DNA of 64,000 nucleotides from Gordonia sihwensis NBRC 108236 (lineage in GTDB: Bacteria > Actinomycetota > Actinomycetes > Mycobacteriales > Mycobacteriaceae): assembly GCF_000333035.1 (NCBI RefSeq), contig NZ_BANU01000015.1, positions 101,824 through 165,823 on the forward strand. The letters run 5' to 3'. Under the pieces are notes generated by a model, which was not told the DNA's origin, searched no databases, and saw nothing but the letters and a program-made list of their open reading frames with translations. Positions 24,643 to 34,606 of this stretch are shown here, in pieces; position 1 is the stretch's first letter; every line of letters starts with the position of its first letter. Position numbers and translations under genes: made by a program.

Positions 24643-27318
24643 GTGACCAGTGCGCAATCCCGTGACCCAGAGACCACCGCCGAAGCCCTGCCGAAGAGCT
24701 GGGACCCGAGTGCGGTAGAGGCAGACCTCTACCAGGGCTGGGTGGACGCCGGGTACTTCACGGCCGACGCCTCGAGTGCCAAGCCGGGCTACTCGATCGT
24801 CCTGCCGCCGCCGAACGTGACCGGCTCGCTCCACATGGGCCACGCTCTCGATCACACCCTGATGGACACGCTGACGCGCCGCAAGCGCATGCAGGGCTAC
24901 GAGGTGCTGTGGCTGCCGGGCATGGATCACGCGGGAATCGCGACGCAGACGATCGTCGAGAAGCAGCTCGCGGCGGAGGGCACCAGCCGCGAGGAACTCG
25001 GCCGTGAAGCCTTCATCGAGCGCGTGTGGCAGTGGAAGGCCGAGTCCGGCGGCACCATCGCCGGCCAGATGCGCAGGCTCGGCGACGGCGTCGACTGGAG
25101 CCGCGACCGCTTCACCATGGACGAGGGGCTCTCCCGCGCGGTCCAGACGATCTTCAAGCGGATGTACGACGACGGGCTGATCTACCGGGCCGAGCGCCTC
25201 GTGAACTGGTCGCCCGCCCAGCAGACCGCCATCTCCGACATCGAGGTCAAGTACGAGGACGTCGAGGGAGAGCTCGTCTCGTTCCGGTACGGATCGCTCG
25301 ACGACGCCGAGCCGCACATCGTCGTCGCGACCACCCGCATGGAGACGATGCTCGGCGACACCGCCATCGCGGTCCATCCCGACGACGAGCGCTACCGCGA
25401 TCTGATCGGCGTCGAGCTCGATCACCCGTTCCTGGATCGGAAGATCCCGGTCATCGCCGACGACTACGTCGACCCGGAGTTCGGATCCGGCGCGGTCAAG
25501 ATCACGCCGGCCCACGACCCGAACGACTTCGCCATCGGGCAGCGGCACCATCTCCCGATGATCACGATCATGGACGAGACCGCCAGGATCGAGGGGACCG
25601 GGACGCGGTTCGACGGACTCGACCGCTTCGAGGCCAGGGTCGCGGTTCGCGAGGCCCTGGCCGAACAGGGGCGCATCGTCAAGGAGGTGCGGCCGTACCT
25701 GCACAGCGTCGGGCACTCCGAGCGCGCGGGCGAGCCGATCGAGCCGCGGCTGTCGATGCAGTGGTGGGTCAGCGTCGAAGCCCTCGCCAAGGCCGCGGGC
25801 GACGCCGTCCGCGATTCGGAGACGGTAATCCATCCGGCGAGCCAGGAACCGCGCTGGTTCGCATGGGTCGACGACATGCACGACTGGACCATCTCCCGGC
25901 AGCTGTGGTGGGGGCATCGGATCCCGATCTGGTACGGCCCGAACGGCGAGGTGGAGTGCTTCGGTCCGGACGACACCGTGCCCGAGGGCTGGGAGCAGGA
26001 CCCGGACGTCCTCGACACCTGGTTCTCGTCGGGACTGTGGCCCTTCTCCACCATGGGATGGCCGGACAAGACCGCCGAGCTGGACAAGTTCTATCCCACC
26101 TCGGTGCTGGTGACCGGTTACGACATCCTGTTCTTCTGGGTGGCCCGGATGATGATGTTCGGCACCTACGTCGGCAAGCTCGACGCGAGCGGGTTCTCCG
26201 GCCGAGACGCACGGGTGCCGTTCCACGACGTCTTCCTGCACGGTCTGGTCCGTGACGAGCACGGGCGCAAGATGAGCAAGTCGAAGGGCAACGGCATCGA
26301 CCCGCTCGACTGGGTCGACCGATTCGGCGCCGACGCACTGCGCTTCACGCTCGCACGCGGCGCCAATCCGGGCAGCGACATCTCGGTGGGCGAGTCCCAC
26401 GCGCAGAGCTCGCGCAACTTCGCCACCAAACTGTTCAACGCCACCAAGTTCGCCCTGATGAACGGTGCGCGCGTGGGCGAACTCCCCGCCGGCGAACAGC
26501 TGACGGTCGCCGACCGCTGGATCCTGTCCCGGCTCGACGAGGTGCTCGCGGAGGTCGACGAGGGCTTCGAGAGCTACGAGTTCTCGAAGGCGTGCGAGGC
26601 GCTCTACCACTTCGCGTGGGACGAGGTCTGCGACTGGTACCTCGAGCTGTCGAAGGTCCAGGTGGCCGAGGGCGGTGAGCGGGCCGAGCGGACCGCGCTG
26701 GTCCTGGGCACCGTTCTCGACAAGTTGCTGCGGGCGCTGCATCCGGTGATGCCGTTCGTGACCGAGGTGCTGTGGAAGACGCTCACCGGGTCGGAGTCGG
26801 TGGTCGTGGCGCAGTGGCCGACGCCGTCGGGCGCGCCCGCCGACGTCGACGCCGCCCGCCGCGTGGAGGACCTGCAGAAGCTGATCACGGAGGTCCGTCG
26901 GTTCCGCAGCGACCAGGGTCTCAAGCCGGGGCAGCGGGTCGCCGCGACCGTCGACGGACTCGACGCCGCGGGGCTGGCCGAACTGCGCCCGCAACTCGAT
27001 TCGCTGGCCCGGCTCGAGGGCGCGGGCGACGGCTTCGCGGCCACCGCGACCGTGGAGGTCCGCCTCTCCACCGGCACCGCGACCGTCGCGATCGACACCT
27101 CCGGGACGGTCGACGTCGAAGCCGAGCGCAAGCGCGCCGCCAAGGATCTGGCCGCCGCGGAGAAGGAGCTCGCGGGCACGTCCGCCAAACTCGGCAACGA
27201 GCAGTTCCTGTCGAAGGCGCCCGACGCGGTCGTCGAGAAGATCAAGACGCGCCGGGATCTCGCCGAGGCCGAGGTGGCGCGGCTGAAGGCCAAACTCGAG
27301 GGGCTGGCCGGCCGGTGA
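24643..27318 (+). CDS. valS: Valyl-tRNA synthetase
   Basis: An 891-residue class I synthetase. I prefer GTG 24643 ([10 protein letters not shown]) to GTG 24622, which lies just past a TCTAGAAT-like promoter element. The HIGH motif appears as HMGH in [13 protein letters not shown] and the KMSKS motif as [10 protein letters not shown]. The CP1 editing domain lies between them ([25 protein letters not shown]). The C-terminal coiled coil (last 65 residues, rich in Ala, Glu and Lys) contacts the tRNA. It overlaps folC by 4 nt. No T-box leader is visible upstream. Confidence 0.97.
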   Translation: MTSAQSRDPETTAEALPKSWDPSAVEADLYQGWVDAGYFTADASSAKPGYSIVLPPPNVTGSLHMGHALDHTLMDTLTRRKRMQGYEVLWLPGMDHAGIATQTIVEKQLAAEGTSREELGREAFIERVWQWKAESGGTIAGQMRRLGDGVDWSRDRFTMDEGLSRAVQTIFKRMYDDGLIYRAERLVNWSPAQQTAISDIEVKYEDVEGELVSFRYGSLDDAEPHIVVATTRMETMLGDTAIAVHPDDERYRDLIGVELDHPFLDRKIPVIADDYVDPEFGSGAVKITPAHDPNDFAIGQRHHLPMITIMDETARIEGTGTRFDGLDRFEARVAVREALAEQGRIVKEVRPYLHSVGHSERAGEPIEPRLSMQWWVSVEALAKAAGDAVRDSETVIHPASQEPRWFAWVDDMHDWTISRQLWWGHRIPIWYGPNGEVECFGPDDTVPEGWEQDPDVLDTWFSSGLWPFSTMGWPDKTAELDKFYPTSVLVTGYDILFFWVARMMMFGTYVGKLDASGFSGRDARVPFHDVFLHGLVRDEHGRKMSKSKGNGIDPLDWVDRFGADALRFTLARGANPGSDISVGESHAQSSRNFATKLFNATKFALMNGARVGELPAGEQLTVADRWILSRLDEVLAEVDEGFESYEFSKACEALYHFAWDEVCDWYLELSKVQVAEGGERAERTALVLGTVLDKLLRALHPVMPFVTEVLWKTLTGSESVVVAQWPTPSGAPADVDAARRVEDLQKLITEVRRFRSDQGLKPGQRVAATVDGLDAAGLAELRPQLDSLARLEGAGDGFAATATVEVRLSTGTATVAIDTSGTVDVEAERKRAAKDLAAAEKELAGTSAKLGNEQFLSKAPDAVVEKIKTRRDLAEAEVARLKAKLEGLAGR

Positions 27319-28721
27319 CGCGCTCACGCGATTCCGCCGACGATCTCGCCGAACTCCACGCGCTCGAAGCCGAACTCGACACGCGTTGGCCCGAGACCCG
27401 GATCGAGCCGTCTCTGACCCGGATCAACGCGCTGATGGAACTGCTGGGCAACCCGCAGCACGCGTACCCCTCGATCCACGTGGCGGGAACCAACGGCAAG
27501 ACCTCGGTGACCCGGATGATCGATTCGCTGCTCCGCGCCTTCCATCGGCGTACGGGCCGGATCACCAGCCCGCATCTGCAGTCGGTGACCGAACGGATCG
27601 CCATCGACGGCGCGCCGATACCGGCGCGCACCTACATCGACACCTATCGCGACATCGAGCCGTACGTGACGATGGTCGACGACTCGTCGACGGCCGGCGG
27701 CGGACCTCGGATGAGCAAGTTCGAGGTGCTGACCGCCATCGCGTACGCGGCCTTCGCGGAGGCCCCGATCGAGGTGGCCGTCGTCGAGACCGGTATGGGC
27801 GGGCGCTGGGACGCCACCAATGTGATCGACTCGCAGGTCGCGGTGATCACCCCGATCGCAATGGACCACGCCGACTATCTGGGCGATACCCTGGCCGCCA
27901 TCGCGGGCGAGAAGGCCGGGATCATCAAGCCGGGGCCGTCGGACGCGGTGATCCCGATGGATCCGGTCACGGTGATCGCACCTCAGCAGCCCGAGGTGAC
28001 CGATGTGCTGCTGCGGGCCTCGGTGGAGGCAGGCACCATCGTCGCCCGGCAGGACTCGGAGTTCACCGTCCTCGAGGCCACCACCGCCGTCGGCGGACAA
28101 CTGCTCACGATCCGCGGTCTCGGCGGCGTCTACGACGAGATCTTCCTGCCCCTGCACGGTGCGCATCAGGCGCAGAACGCGGCACTCGCACTCGCCGCGG
28201 TCGAGGCCTTCTTCGGTGCGGGCGCCGACCGCAGGCTCGACGTCGACTCGGTGCGAGCCGGTTTCGCCGATGTCGCCAGTCCCGGCCGTCTCGAGCGGGT
28301 GCGCAGCGCCCCGAGCGTCTTCGTCGACGCCGCGCACAATCCGCACGGCGCCCGCGCGCTCGCCCGAGCGCTGGTCTCGGAGTTCGACTTCCGCAGGCTC
28401 GTCGGGGTGATCGGCGTCCTCGGCGACAAGGACGCGCGCGGTGTGCTCACCGAACTCGAGCCGGTGCTCGACGTCGTCGTCCTGACCAACAACGGCTCGC
28501 CCCGAGCGCTCGACACCGACGCGCTCGCCGACATCGCGAACGACGTGTTCGGAGCCGAACGCGTGGTGGTGGAACCGTTCCTTCCGGACGCGGTCGAGGC
28601 CGCCGTCTCGCTCGCCGAGGAGGGCGAGGGGGGAGCGGTCTCCGGAGCCGGTGTGATCATCACCGGATCCGTCGTCACCGCGGGCGCGGGCCGTACACTC
28701 TTCGGCAAGGAGCCGTCATGA
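27315..28721 (+). CDS. folC: Folylpolyglutamate / dihydrofolate synthase
   Basis: The start is GTG 27315, overlapping the valS stop as GTGA; this gives 468 residues. The Mur-ligase-type ATP loop is [11 protein letters not shown] (residues 54-64), with [12 protein letters not shown] after it, [13 protein letters not shown] and the C-terminal-domain [15 protein letters not shown]. It adds glutamate to dihydropteroate and folates. The valS-folC-DUF4233-ndk order is the same as in mycobacteria. Confidence 0.95.
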   Translation: MTRSRDSADDLAELHALEAELDTRWPETRIEPSLTRINALMELLGNPQHAYPSIHVAGTNGKTSVTRMIDSLLRAFHRRTGRITSPHLQSVTERIAIDGAPIPARTYIDTYRDIEPYVTMVDDSSTAGGGPRMSKFEVLTAIAYAAFAEAPIEVAVVETGMGGRWDATNVIDSQVAVITPIAMDHADYLGDTLAAIAGEKAGIIKPGPSDAVIPMDPVTVIAPQQPEVTDVLLRASVEAGTIVARQDSEFTVLEATTAVGGQLLTIRGLGGVYDEIFLPLHGAHQAQNAALALAAVEAFFGAGADRRLDVDSVRAGFADVASPGRLERVRSAPSVFVDAAHNPHGARALARALVSEFDFRRLVGVIGVLGDKDARGVLTELEPVLDVVVLTNNGSPRALDTDALADIANDVFGAERVVVEPFLPDAVEAAVSLAEEGEGGAVSGAGVIITGSVVTAGAGRTLFGKEPS

Positions 28722-29131
28722 CCGAGAAATCGATTCCGGAGAACGCCGCGCAGTTCACCCCGCCCGCCGCCGACCCGTGGAAGGGCTTCCGAGGGGTCAT
28801 GGCGGGGACGTTGATCCTCGAGGTGATCGTGGTCGCGCTCGCGTTCCCGGTGGTGGCGAAGCTGGCCGGCGGCGTCACCTGGGCGTCCGGACTCTACCTC
28901 GGCATCGTGACGCTGATCCTGCTGCTGTTGTCCGGCCGTCAGGGCAGGCCCCGCGCGCTGGAGGTCAACCTGGTGATGCAGGTGTTCGTGATCGCGGGAG
29001 GATTCTTCCACTGGTCCATCGCGATCGTCGGCGTCATCTTCCTGATCGTGTGGATCTACATCGCGTACATCAAGCGCGACGTCGAGAAGCGGATCGAGCA
29101 GGGGCGGCTGCCGGGCCAGCACCCGATCTGA
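28718..29131 (+). CDS. DUF4233 membrane protein
   Basis: A 137-residue protein whose ATG overlaps the folC stop (ATGA). A polar 23-residue start (PWKGFRGVMAG) precedes four hydrophobic helices, ending in a basic tail (KRDVEKRIEQGRLPGQ). This is the actinobacterial DUF4233 family (Rv2446c position). The function is unknown; strict coupling to folC suggests a housekeeping link. Confidence 0.88.
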   Translation: MTEKSIPENAAQFTPPAADPWKGFRGVMAGTLILEVIVVALAFPVVAKLAGGVTWASGLYLGIVTLILLLLSGRQGRPRALEVNLVMQVFVIAGGFFHWSIAIVGVIFLIVWIYIAYIKRDVEKRIEQGRLPGQHPI

Positions 29132-29202
29132 TCGGCCCGGACGCGCTCGGCTCCCGCGGAATCGTCGATTTCTGCGACCGTCGGTTACACTCACTCACCA
29201 CT

Positions 29203-29216
29203 GTGTCGTACGACAC
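29203..29216. promoter_or_regulatory. Perfect 14-bp palindrome upstream of secreted-protein gene
   Basis: GTGTCGTACGACAC is fully self-complementary and sits 30 bp before the ATG at 29246, in an otherwise unremarkable 114-bp gap. It could be an operator; no regulator is adjacent. Confidence 0.4.
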
Positions 29217-29245
29217 GGCAGCAATCGAATCGATGGAGGCAGTGG

Positions 29246-29680
29246 ATGGGGAGGACCTACAGGGTGACGAGTCGCGCAGGCCGGGTGGGGATCGTAGTCG
29301 GGGCCGTCGCTGCGGCGACGGTGCTGGCGGCGCCGATCGCGAGCGCGGAGCCTTCGTCGCAGCCGTCGCAGCCGTCGCAGACACCGGAAGCGAGCATTCC
29401 GATGCCGGTGCGCGAGGGGGCGCTCGGCTATCTCGCGACGCGGTCCTCGACCCTGTGGCTCGCCGACCGCGGCGTCGACCAGGTGATCGCCAACCTGCCC
29501 GCGCCGCCCGCGTACTCCAGCGCCAACCGGCAGATGGCCAAGACGCTCAAGCAGGAGCTCGATGCGGCCGTCGACACGCCGGGCGCGTGCCTGCAGATCA
29601 TCGTCGACGGTCCCGGCCAGGCGGGCGGGGTGTTCAACTACGGGTTCTTCGCCGTCGAGAAGCAGTACTGCCCGAAGTGA
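29246..29680 (+). CDS. Small secreted protein of unknown function
   Basis: A 144-residue protein with a signal peptide (RVTSRAGRVGIVVGAVAAAT, cleavage near ASA-EP at 33/34) followed by a Ser/Gln/Pro-rich stretch with SQPSQPSQ. The mature part has two Cys (about residues 115 and 142), suited to one disulphide, and conserved-looking blocks VREGALGYLATRSSTLWLAD and GGVFNYGFFAVEKQYCPK. I do not recognise a family. It lies between DUF4233 and ndk. Confidence 0.72.
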   Translation: MGRTYRVTSRAGRVGIVVGAVAAATVLAAPIASAEPSSQPSQPSQTPEASIPMPVREGALGYLATRSSTLWLADRGVDQVIANLPAPPAYSSANRQMAKTLKQELDAAVDTPGACLQIIVDGPGQAGGVFNYGFFAVEKQYCPK

Positions 29681-29765
29681 CTCGGGCGCGGTGAGTCAGG
29701 CACGGTGAACCCGCCCGCGGGGTGGGACGGTGCGGGCGGTGTCGTGCATCGCTACAGTGTCCTGC

Positions 29766-30182
29766 GTGACTGAACAGACTCTCGTCCTCATCAAGCCCGA
29801 CGGCGTCCAGCGCGGACTGGTCGGCGAAGTGATCGCCCGCATCGAGCGCAAGGGACTGCGCCTGGCTGCCCTGGAACTGCGTGACGTGACCGTCGAGGTC
29901 GCGAGCGAGCACTACGCCGAGCACGCCGAGCGGCCGTTCTACGGCTCGCTGCTCGAGTTCATCACCTCGGGTCCGGTCGTCGCGGCCGTCGTCGAAGGTC
30001 CGCGGGCCATCTCCGCATTCCGCCAGCTCGCCGGCGGCACCGATCCCGTCGAGAAGGCCACGCCGGGCACCATCCGGGGTGACTTCGCGCTGGAAACGCA
30101 GTTCAACATCGTGCACGGATCGGATTCGCCCGAATCCGCGGCGCGTGAGATCGCTCTCTGGTTCCCCTCTCTGAACTCCTGA
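29766..30182 (+). CDS. ndk: Nucleoside diphosphate kinase
   Basis: A 138-residue kinase transferring the gamma-phosphate among nucleoside triphosphates. GTG 29766 is chosen because the family N-terminus ([16 protein letters not shown]) follows at once. The phosphorylated histidine is His117 in NIVHGSDS. Length is that of the usual hexameric enzyme. Confidence 0.96.
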   Translation: MTEQTLVLIKPDGVQRGLVGEVIARIERKGLRLAALELRDVTVEVASEHYAEHAERPFYGSLLEFITSGPVVAAVVEGPRAISAFRQLAGGTDPVEKATPGTIRGDFALETQFNIVHGSDSPESAAREIALWFPSLNS

Positions 30183-30505
30183 TTCGACGACGCCGACACG
30201 GCGCGCGGGAGCCTTTTCGTCACTCGTGTGCGGGTTACGGCCCGTGATGTGGGATACTTGCCTAGTCGTCGGAGTCACGCTTTGGCACCGACGATCGACG
30301 CACAGCCGTTTTGAGTACCCGGTTCCGTCCGACCCCAGCCTGGGGTCCGGCTTCGGTCCCAGGCCTGCGTCACGCAAGGCGTCTTGACGACGCGAAGACC
30401 ACATAACACCCGGCCGTAGAGGCCGGCACACATTGGAAAGGCCCTCGCGTGGCCGCGTTGGCGAGTTCATCTGTGCGACGCGCCCGGGGGTCTTGAGGAG
30501 ACCAC
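30183..30505 (+). promoter_or_regulatory. Long rne leader with hairpins
   Basis: This 323-bp region has no gene. A GATACT -10-like hexamer lies at 30253. Downstream are GC-rich inverted repeats, including CCGGCC-GTAGA-GGCCGG at 30410-30426. A short hairpin at 30489-30503 (GGTCT/AGACC) holds the ribosome-binding GAGGAG in its loop and 3' arm, directly before the rne GTG. RNase E genes are commonly autoregulated through their leaders; whether this is so here is inference. Confidence 0.5.
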
Positions 30506-33500
30506 GTGACAGATAACGGGTCGTCGGCTGATGCCACTTCGGCAGATCAGCCAGCGGAAAAATTCCCCCTTCGACTCCGCGTGCATGCGCTCGCCCGCAC
30601 GCTCGGACTGACCAGCAAGCAGGTGCTCGCGCACCTGCAGGAGATGGGGGTGACGGCGCGCACCGCGCAGTCGTCGATCTCTCGAGCCGACGCCGAAGCC
30701 GTCGAGCTCCGTATCAGTGGTGCCGTCGAGGATGCGGCAGATGAGGCCGGAGAGCCGGGGGCGCCGTCGCTGTTCTCGGCGGTCGAGACGCCGCAGCCGG
30801 TGTCGACGGCGAAGGCCGAGGCGACCGCGCCGCTGTTCCTGGCGGCGGACGCCGATGAGACCGCTCCGGCCGGTGAGAAGACGGCCGAAGCCAAGAACAC
30901 CGAAGCCAAGAAGGCCGGCGGCAAGAAGTCGGACGGCAAGAAAGCCGACAGCAAGAAGTCAGACGGCAAGAAAGCTGACGGTAAGAAGGCCGAGGGCAAG
31001 AAGGCCGAGAGCAAGAAGGCCGAGACCACGGACATCCCGGAATCGGATGGGTCCGAGAAGCAGGCCGACAAGAAGCCGGGCAAGAAGAAGGCGTCGGCGA
31101 AGAAGCCCAAGAAGTCCGAGGTCGACGAGGCAGGCACCGGTGACGAGACGCCGGCCGCTCCGGAGACCGCCACAGCGCCCGTCGAGCCCGAGTCGGAGGT
31201 TCCGGCAGCCGGCGGGGAGGATGACGAACAGACGTCCGGCGAGAGCGAGAGCCGGTCCCGCAGGCGCAGGCGCGGGCGTCGCGGGCGCGGTCGCGGACGC
31301 GGCGATCAGGGCCCCGAGGGATCCGACAGTGAGTCGGACGACGCTCAGGACGGCGTGGAGTCGGACCAGAACACCGCCGAGACGAGCGGTCCCGAGAAGA
31401 ACGGGCCGGACGACGACACGGCCGATGCGGACCAGACACAGGCCGATGCGACCGGATCGGAGTCGGACGAAGAGACCGAGGCGGACTCCGAGGCAGCGGT
31501 CCCGTCGAGCAAGCGGCGTCGCCGCCGGCGCCGCCGCCGTGGCGGGTCCGACTCGGATGAGACGGTCTCGGCGGACGATCCGCCCAACACCGTGGTCCAC
31601 GAGCGTGAGCCGCGCGCCAAGAAGGTGCGTGACGAGGTGCAGGGCATCTCGGGTTCCACGCGGCTGGAGGCGAAGCGGCAGCGCAGGCGAGACGGTCGTG
31701 ACGCCGGGCGGCGTCGTCCGCCGATCCTGACCGAGTCGGAGTTCCTGGCGCGCCGGGAATCGGTGGAGCGCGTGATGGTGGTGCGTGAGCGCGCCGCCTC
31801 CGGTGCGGGCGACGGCCACGATCAGCATGCGGCGCCGGTGGAGGACTACACGCAGATCGCCGTCCTGGAGGACGGCGTGCTGGTGGAGCACTTCGTCACC
31901 ACCGAGACCTCGCAGTCGATGGTCGGCAACATCTACCTGGGGCGCGTGCAGAACGTGCTTCCGGGCATGGAAGCCGCCTTCGTCGACATCGGCCGCGGAC
32001 GCAACGGCGTCCTCTACGCCGGCGAGGTCAACTGGGAGGCCGCCGGCCTCGACGGCGGCTCGCGCAAGATCGAACAGGCGCTCAAGCCGGGCGACCACGT
32101 TCTGGTCCAGGTCAGCAAGGACCCGATCGGGCACAAGGGCGCACGGCTGACGACGCAGATCTCCCTCGCCGGCCGGTACCTGGTGTACGTGCCGGGCGGG
32201 ACGTCGACGGGTATCAGCCGCAAGCTCCCCGACACCGAGCGCAAGCGTCTCAAGCAGATCCTGGCCAAGCTCGTTCCGGACGAGGCCGGCGTCATCATCC
32301 GGACCGCGTCCGAGGGCGTCAGCGCCGAGGAACTCGGTGCGGACATCGAGCGCCTCGAAGCACAGTGGAAGAGCATCGAGGCGGCGGCCGACGATCACCG
32401 GTCGAAGGCGCCGGGCACTCCGAAGGCGCTGTACGAAGAGCCGGATCTGCTGGTTCGAGTGGTCCGTGACCTGTTCAACGAAGACTTCCGCAAGCTGGTC
32501 GTCGAGGGCGAACGCGCGTGGTCGCAGGTGTCGGGGTACGTCAACGATGTCGCCCCGGACCTCGCCGAGCGGCTCGAACGCTTCACCAAGGCGCATGCCG
32601 ACGCGCCCGACTCGTTCACCGTGCACCGCATCGACGAGCAACTGGCCAAGGCGCTCGACCGCAAGGTGTGGCTGCCGTCCGGCGGCACGCTGATCATCGA
32701 GCACACCGAGGCGATGACGGTGGTCGACGTGAACACCGGCAAGTTCACCGGGTCCGGCGGCAACCTCGAGGAGACCGTCACTCGCAACAATCTCGAAGCC
32801 GCCGAGGAGATCGTGCGGCAGATGCGCTTGCGCGACATCGGCGGCATGATCATCGTCGACTTCATCGACATGGTTCTCGAATCGAACCGCGACCTCGTTC
32901 TGCGACGGCTCACCGAGACTCTGGCTCGGGACCGGACCCGGCACCAGGTCTCCGAGGTCACCTCGCTGGGACTGGTGCAGATGACCCGCAAGCGGCTCGG
33001 CACCGGACTCCTCGAGGCGTTCTCGACCACCTGCACCGCGTGCTCGGGTCGCGGGGTGATCGTGCACGCCAATCCGGTGGAGGTACGCCCGGCTGAGGAC
33101 GGAAGCCGCAACGGCGGCGACGGAGGTTCGCGCAAGTCGCGCCGCTCGCGTCGGCGCGGGGGAGACCAGCAGCCGCAGCAGGAGGCGGCGGCGCCGGCCA
33201 AGCCCGCACCGCACAAGCCGGCCGCCGAGCATCCGCTGTTCCGCGCCATGGCGCATCCGGACGATCACGACGAGCACGACGCGGCGGCCGAGCCGGCCGC
33301 CGATACCTCAGTGCCCGAGGTGAAGGCGCCCGAGGTCGAGAATGCCGAGGTCGAAATCGCGGAGGTGGCCGTGGCCGAGGTCGCTGCCACAGACGGTGCA
33401 GTGAGCGAAATCGCCGCGGAGGTCGTCGTCGAGACGATGACGCAGACACCGGAGCCGCCGGTGGCGGTGGTGACGCGTCGACGTCGTCGCGCGGTACGCC

Positions 33501-33667
33501 GTGCGGCCGCACCGACGACGGCGGTCGAGTCGGTGGACGAGGTCGCAGAGCATGAGCCGGTGACGACGGTGGCCGAACAGTCCGCCGAGCCGGTGGTCGC
33601 GGTCACTCGCTCGCCCCGGCGGCGCAGTGGTCGCCGCGCCGCGGGCCCGCCGCCCACGCAGCAGTGA
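30506..33667 (+). CDS. rne: Ribonuclease E/G with IF2-N-like N-terminal extension
   Basis: A 1053-residue endoribonuclease. Residues about 14-65 (LRLRVHALARTLGLTSKQVL... with MGVTARTAQSSIS) resemble the small IF2 N-terminal domain, and a Lys-rich repeat and acidic/Arg-rich low-complexity linker follow to about 400. The catalytic core then starts with an S1 domain (QSMVGNIYLGRVQNVLPGMEA) and contains VDVNTGKFTG and MIIVDFIDM (DNase I-like active-site Asp) and the zinc-link pair CTAC. A second disordered arm rich in Ala, Glu, Val and Arg ends the protein. It starts rRNA maturation and mRNA decay. It is followed by a terminator and rplU. Confidence 0.95.
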   Translation: MTDNGSSADATSADQPAEKFPLRLRVHALARTLGLTSKQVLAHLQEMGVTARTAQSSISRADAEAVELRISGAVEDAADEAGEPGAPSLFSAVETPQPVSTAKAEATAPLFLAADADETAPAGEKTAEAKNTEAKKAGGKKSDGKKADSKKSDGKKADGKKAEGKKAESKKAETTDIPESDGSEKQADKKPGKKKASAKKPKKSEVDEAGTGDETPAAPETATAPVEPESEVPAAGGEDDEQTSGESESRSRRRRRGRRGRGRGRGDQGPEGSDSESDDAQDGVESDQNTAETSGPEKNGPDDDTADADQTQADATGSESDEETEADSEAAVPSSKRRRRRRRRRGGSDSDETVSADDPPNTVVHEREPRAKKVRDEVQGISGSTRLEAKRQRRRDGRDAGRRRPPILTESEFLARRESVERVMVVRERAASGAGDGHDQHAAPVEDYTQIAVLEDGVLVEHFVTTETSQSMVGNIYLGRVQNVLPGMEAAFVDIGRGRNGVLYAGEVNWEAAGLDGGSRKIEQALKPGDHVLVQVSKDPIGHKGARLTTQISLAGRYLVYVPGGTSTGISRKLPDTERKRLKQILAKLVPDEAGVIIRTASEGVSAEELGADIERLEAQWKSIEAAADDHRSKAPGTPKALYEEPDLLVRVVRDLFNEDFRKLVVEGERAWSQVSGYVNDVAPDLAERLERFTKAHADAPDSFTVHRIDEQLAKALDRKVWLPSGGTLIIEHTEAMTVVDVNTGKFTGSGGNLEETVTRNNLEAAEEIVRQMRLRDIGGMIIVDFIDMVLESNRDLVLRRLTETLARDRTRHQVSEVTSLGLVQMTRKRLGTGLLEAFSTTCTACSGRGVIVHANPVEVRPAEDGSRNGGDGGSRKSRRSRRRGGDQQPQQEAAAPAKPAPHKPAAEHPLFRAMAHPDDHDEHDAAAEPAADTSVPEVKAPEVENAEVEIAEVAVAEVAATDGAVSEIAAEVVVETMTQTPEPPVAVVTRRRRRAVRRAAAPTTAVESVDEVAEHEPVTTVAEQSAEPVVAVTRSPRRRSGRRAAGPPPTQQ
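30908..31027 (+). repeat. Eight 15-bp repeats encoding KK(A/S)(D/E/G)(G/S/T)
   Basis: Inside rne, eight tandem five-codon units (AAGAAG plus three codons) encode the pentapeptide pattern KKADG with variants. This gives a strongly basic patch between the IF2-N-like domain and the acidic linker. The number of units may vary among strains. Confidence 0.85.
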
Positions 33668-33672
33668 CCTTC

Positions 33673-33701
33673 CTCTCGGCGCGCGGCCCGCGCGCCGAGA
33701 G
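33673..33701. terminator. rne hairpin terminator
   Basis: A 13-bp perfect stem with a 3-nt loop (CTCTCGGCGCGCG / CGCGCGCCGAGAG), followed by TTTGACC; it begins 6 bp after the rne stop. The TTGACC at 33703 may be the -35 of the rplU promoter. Confidence 0.75.
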
Positions 33702-33891
33702 TTTGACCTGAACAGGCCCGGTACCGTAGCCTTGACAGGTCGCCTCCCGCAGGCGCGTAGACAGTTGCGCGCATCGGCGGGAGAGGTTCGAGGGCCTTGA
33801 GGCCGCGGACCGCACACACCAGATTATGTCGGACACGCAGGATCGGCCTGCGCACTCCGGCCCGATGAGACGAGTTAAGAGGACAGCGGGA

Positions 33892-34203
33892 ATGGCAACG
33901 TACGCGATCGTCAAGACCGGCGGTAAGCAGTACAAGGTCGCCGAGGGCGACATTGTGAAGGTCGAGAAGATCGACGGAGAGCCTGGCAGCACTGTGCAGC
34001 TGCCGGTTGCGCTGGTCGTCGATGGTGCGAATCTGACCACCGACGCCGACAAGCTCGCCGCTGTCTCGGTCACCGGTGAGGTCGTCGAGCACACCAAGGG
34101 CCCGAAGATCCGGATCCACAAGTTCAAGAACAAGACCGGCTACCACAAGCGCCAGGGTCACCGTCAGCAGCTGACGGTCCTCAAGGTCACCGGTATCAAG
34201 TAG
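33892..34203 (+). CDS. rplU: 50S ribosomal protein L21
   Basis: A 103-residue L21 of standard length; start ATG 33892 with family N-terminus [16 protein letters not shown] and C-terminal [15 protein letters not shown]. It lies 34 nt before rpmA. The 190-bp leader after the rne terminator probably holds the promoter (TTGACC at 33703) and a structured 5' region. Confidence 0.97.
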   Translation: MATYAIVKTGGKQYKVAEGDIVKVEKIDGEPGSTVQLPVALVVDGANLTTDADKLAAVSVTGEVVEHTKGPKIRIHKFKNKTGYHKRQGHRQQLTVLKVTGIK

Positions 34204-34237
34204 AACTCGCTCTTCAGCATTTCAGGAGGACAGCCAG

Positions 34238-34501
34238 ATGGCACATAAGAAGGGTGCATCGAGCTCGCGCAACGGTCGCGATTCGAATGCTCAGCGACTC
34301 GGTGTGAAGCGTTTCGGCGGCCAGGTCGTCAGCGCCGGCGAGATCCTGGTCCGCCAGCGCGGCACCAAGTTCCACCCGGGTGTGGGTGTCGGCCGCGGTA
34401 AGGACGACACGCTGTTCGCTCTCGCGGCCGGTGCGGTCAAGTTCGACGTGAAGCGCGGTCGCAAGACGGTGAACATCGTCCCGGAGCCGGTCGCAGTCTG
34501 A
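34238..34501 (+). CDS. rpmA: 50S ribosomal protein L27
   Basis: An 87-residue L27 with the expected [21 protein letters not shown]-terminus, which reaches the peptidyl-transferase centre, and [13 protein letters not shown] core ([16 protein letters not shown]). There is no N-terminal cleavable extension of the Firmicutes type. AGGAGGA lies 6 nt upstream. Confidence 0.97.
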   Translation: MAHKKGASSSRNGRDSNAQRLGVKRFGGQVVSAGEILVRQRGTKFHPGVGVGRGKDDTLFALAAGAVKFDVKRGRKTVNIVPEPVAV

Positions 34502-34528
34502 CCTGGCATCCGAACTCATAGCTCTTTT

Positions 34529-34573
34529 CGACAGGGCGGGCAGGGTCTCTAGACACCCTGACCCGCCCTGTCG
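34529..34573. terminator. Hairpin between rpmA and obg
   Basis: A long stem (CGACAGGGCGGGCAGGGT / ACCCTGACCCGCCCTGTCG) with a single bulged A at 34561 and an 8-nt loop. Being inside the conserved rplU-rpmA-obg run, it may act as partial terminator or attenuator. Confidence 0.65.
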
Positions 34574-34606
34574 GCTTATCTGGACCCATTCGAGGAAGGC
34601 TGGAAC

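Noticed and set aside
24322..27327. A 1001-codon open frame opposite valS
   Set aside because: Mirror of valS codons; no start signal and low-complexity translation.
30908..31027. CRISPR-like array
   Set aside because: The 15-bp units are contiguous in-frame codons for KKADG-type pentapeptides inside rne, without spacers.
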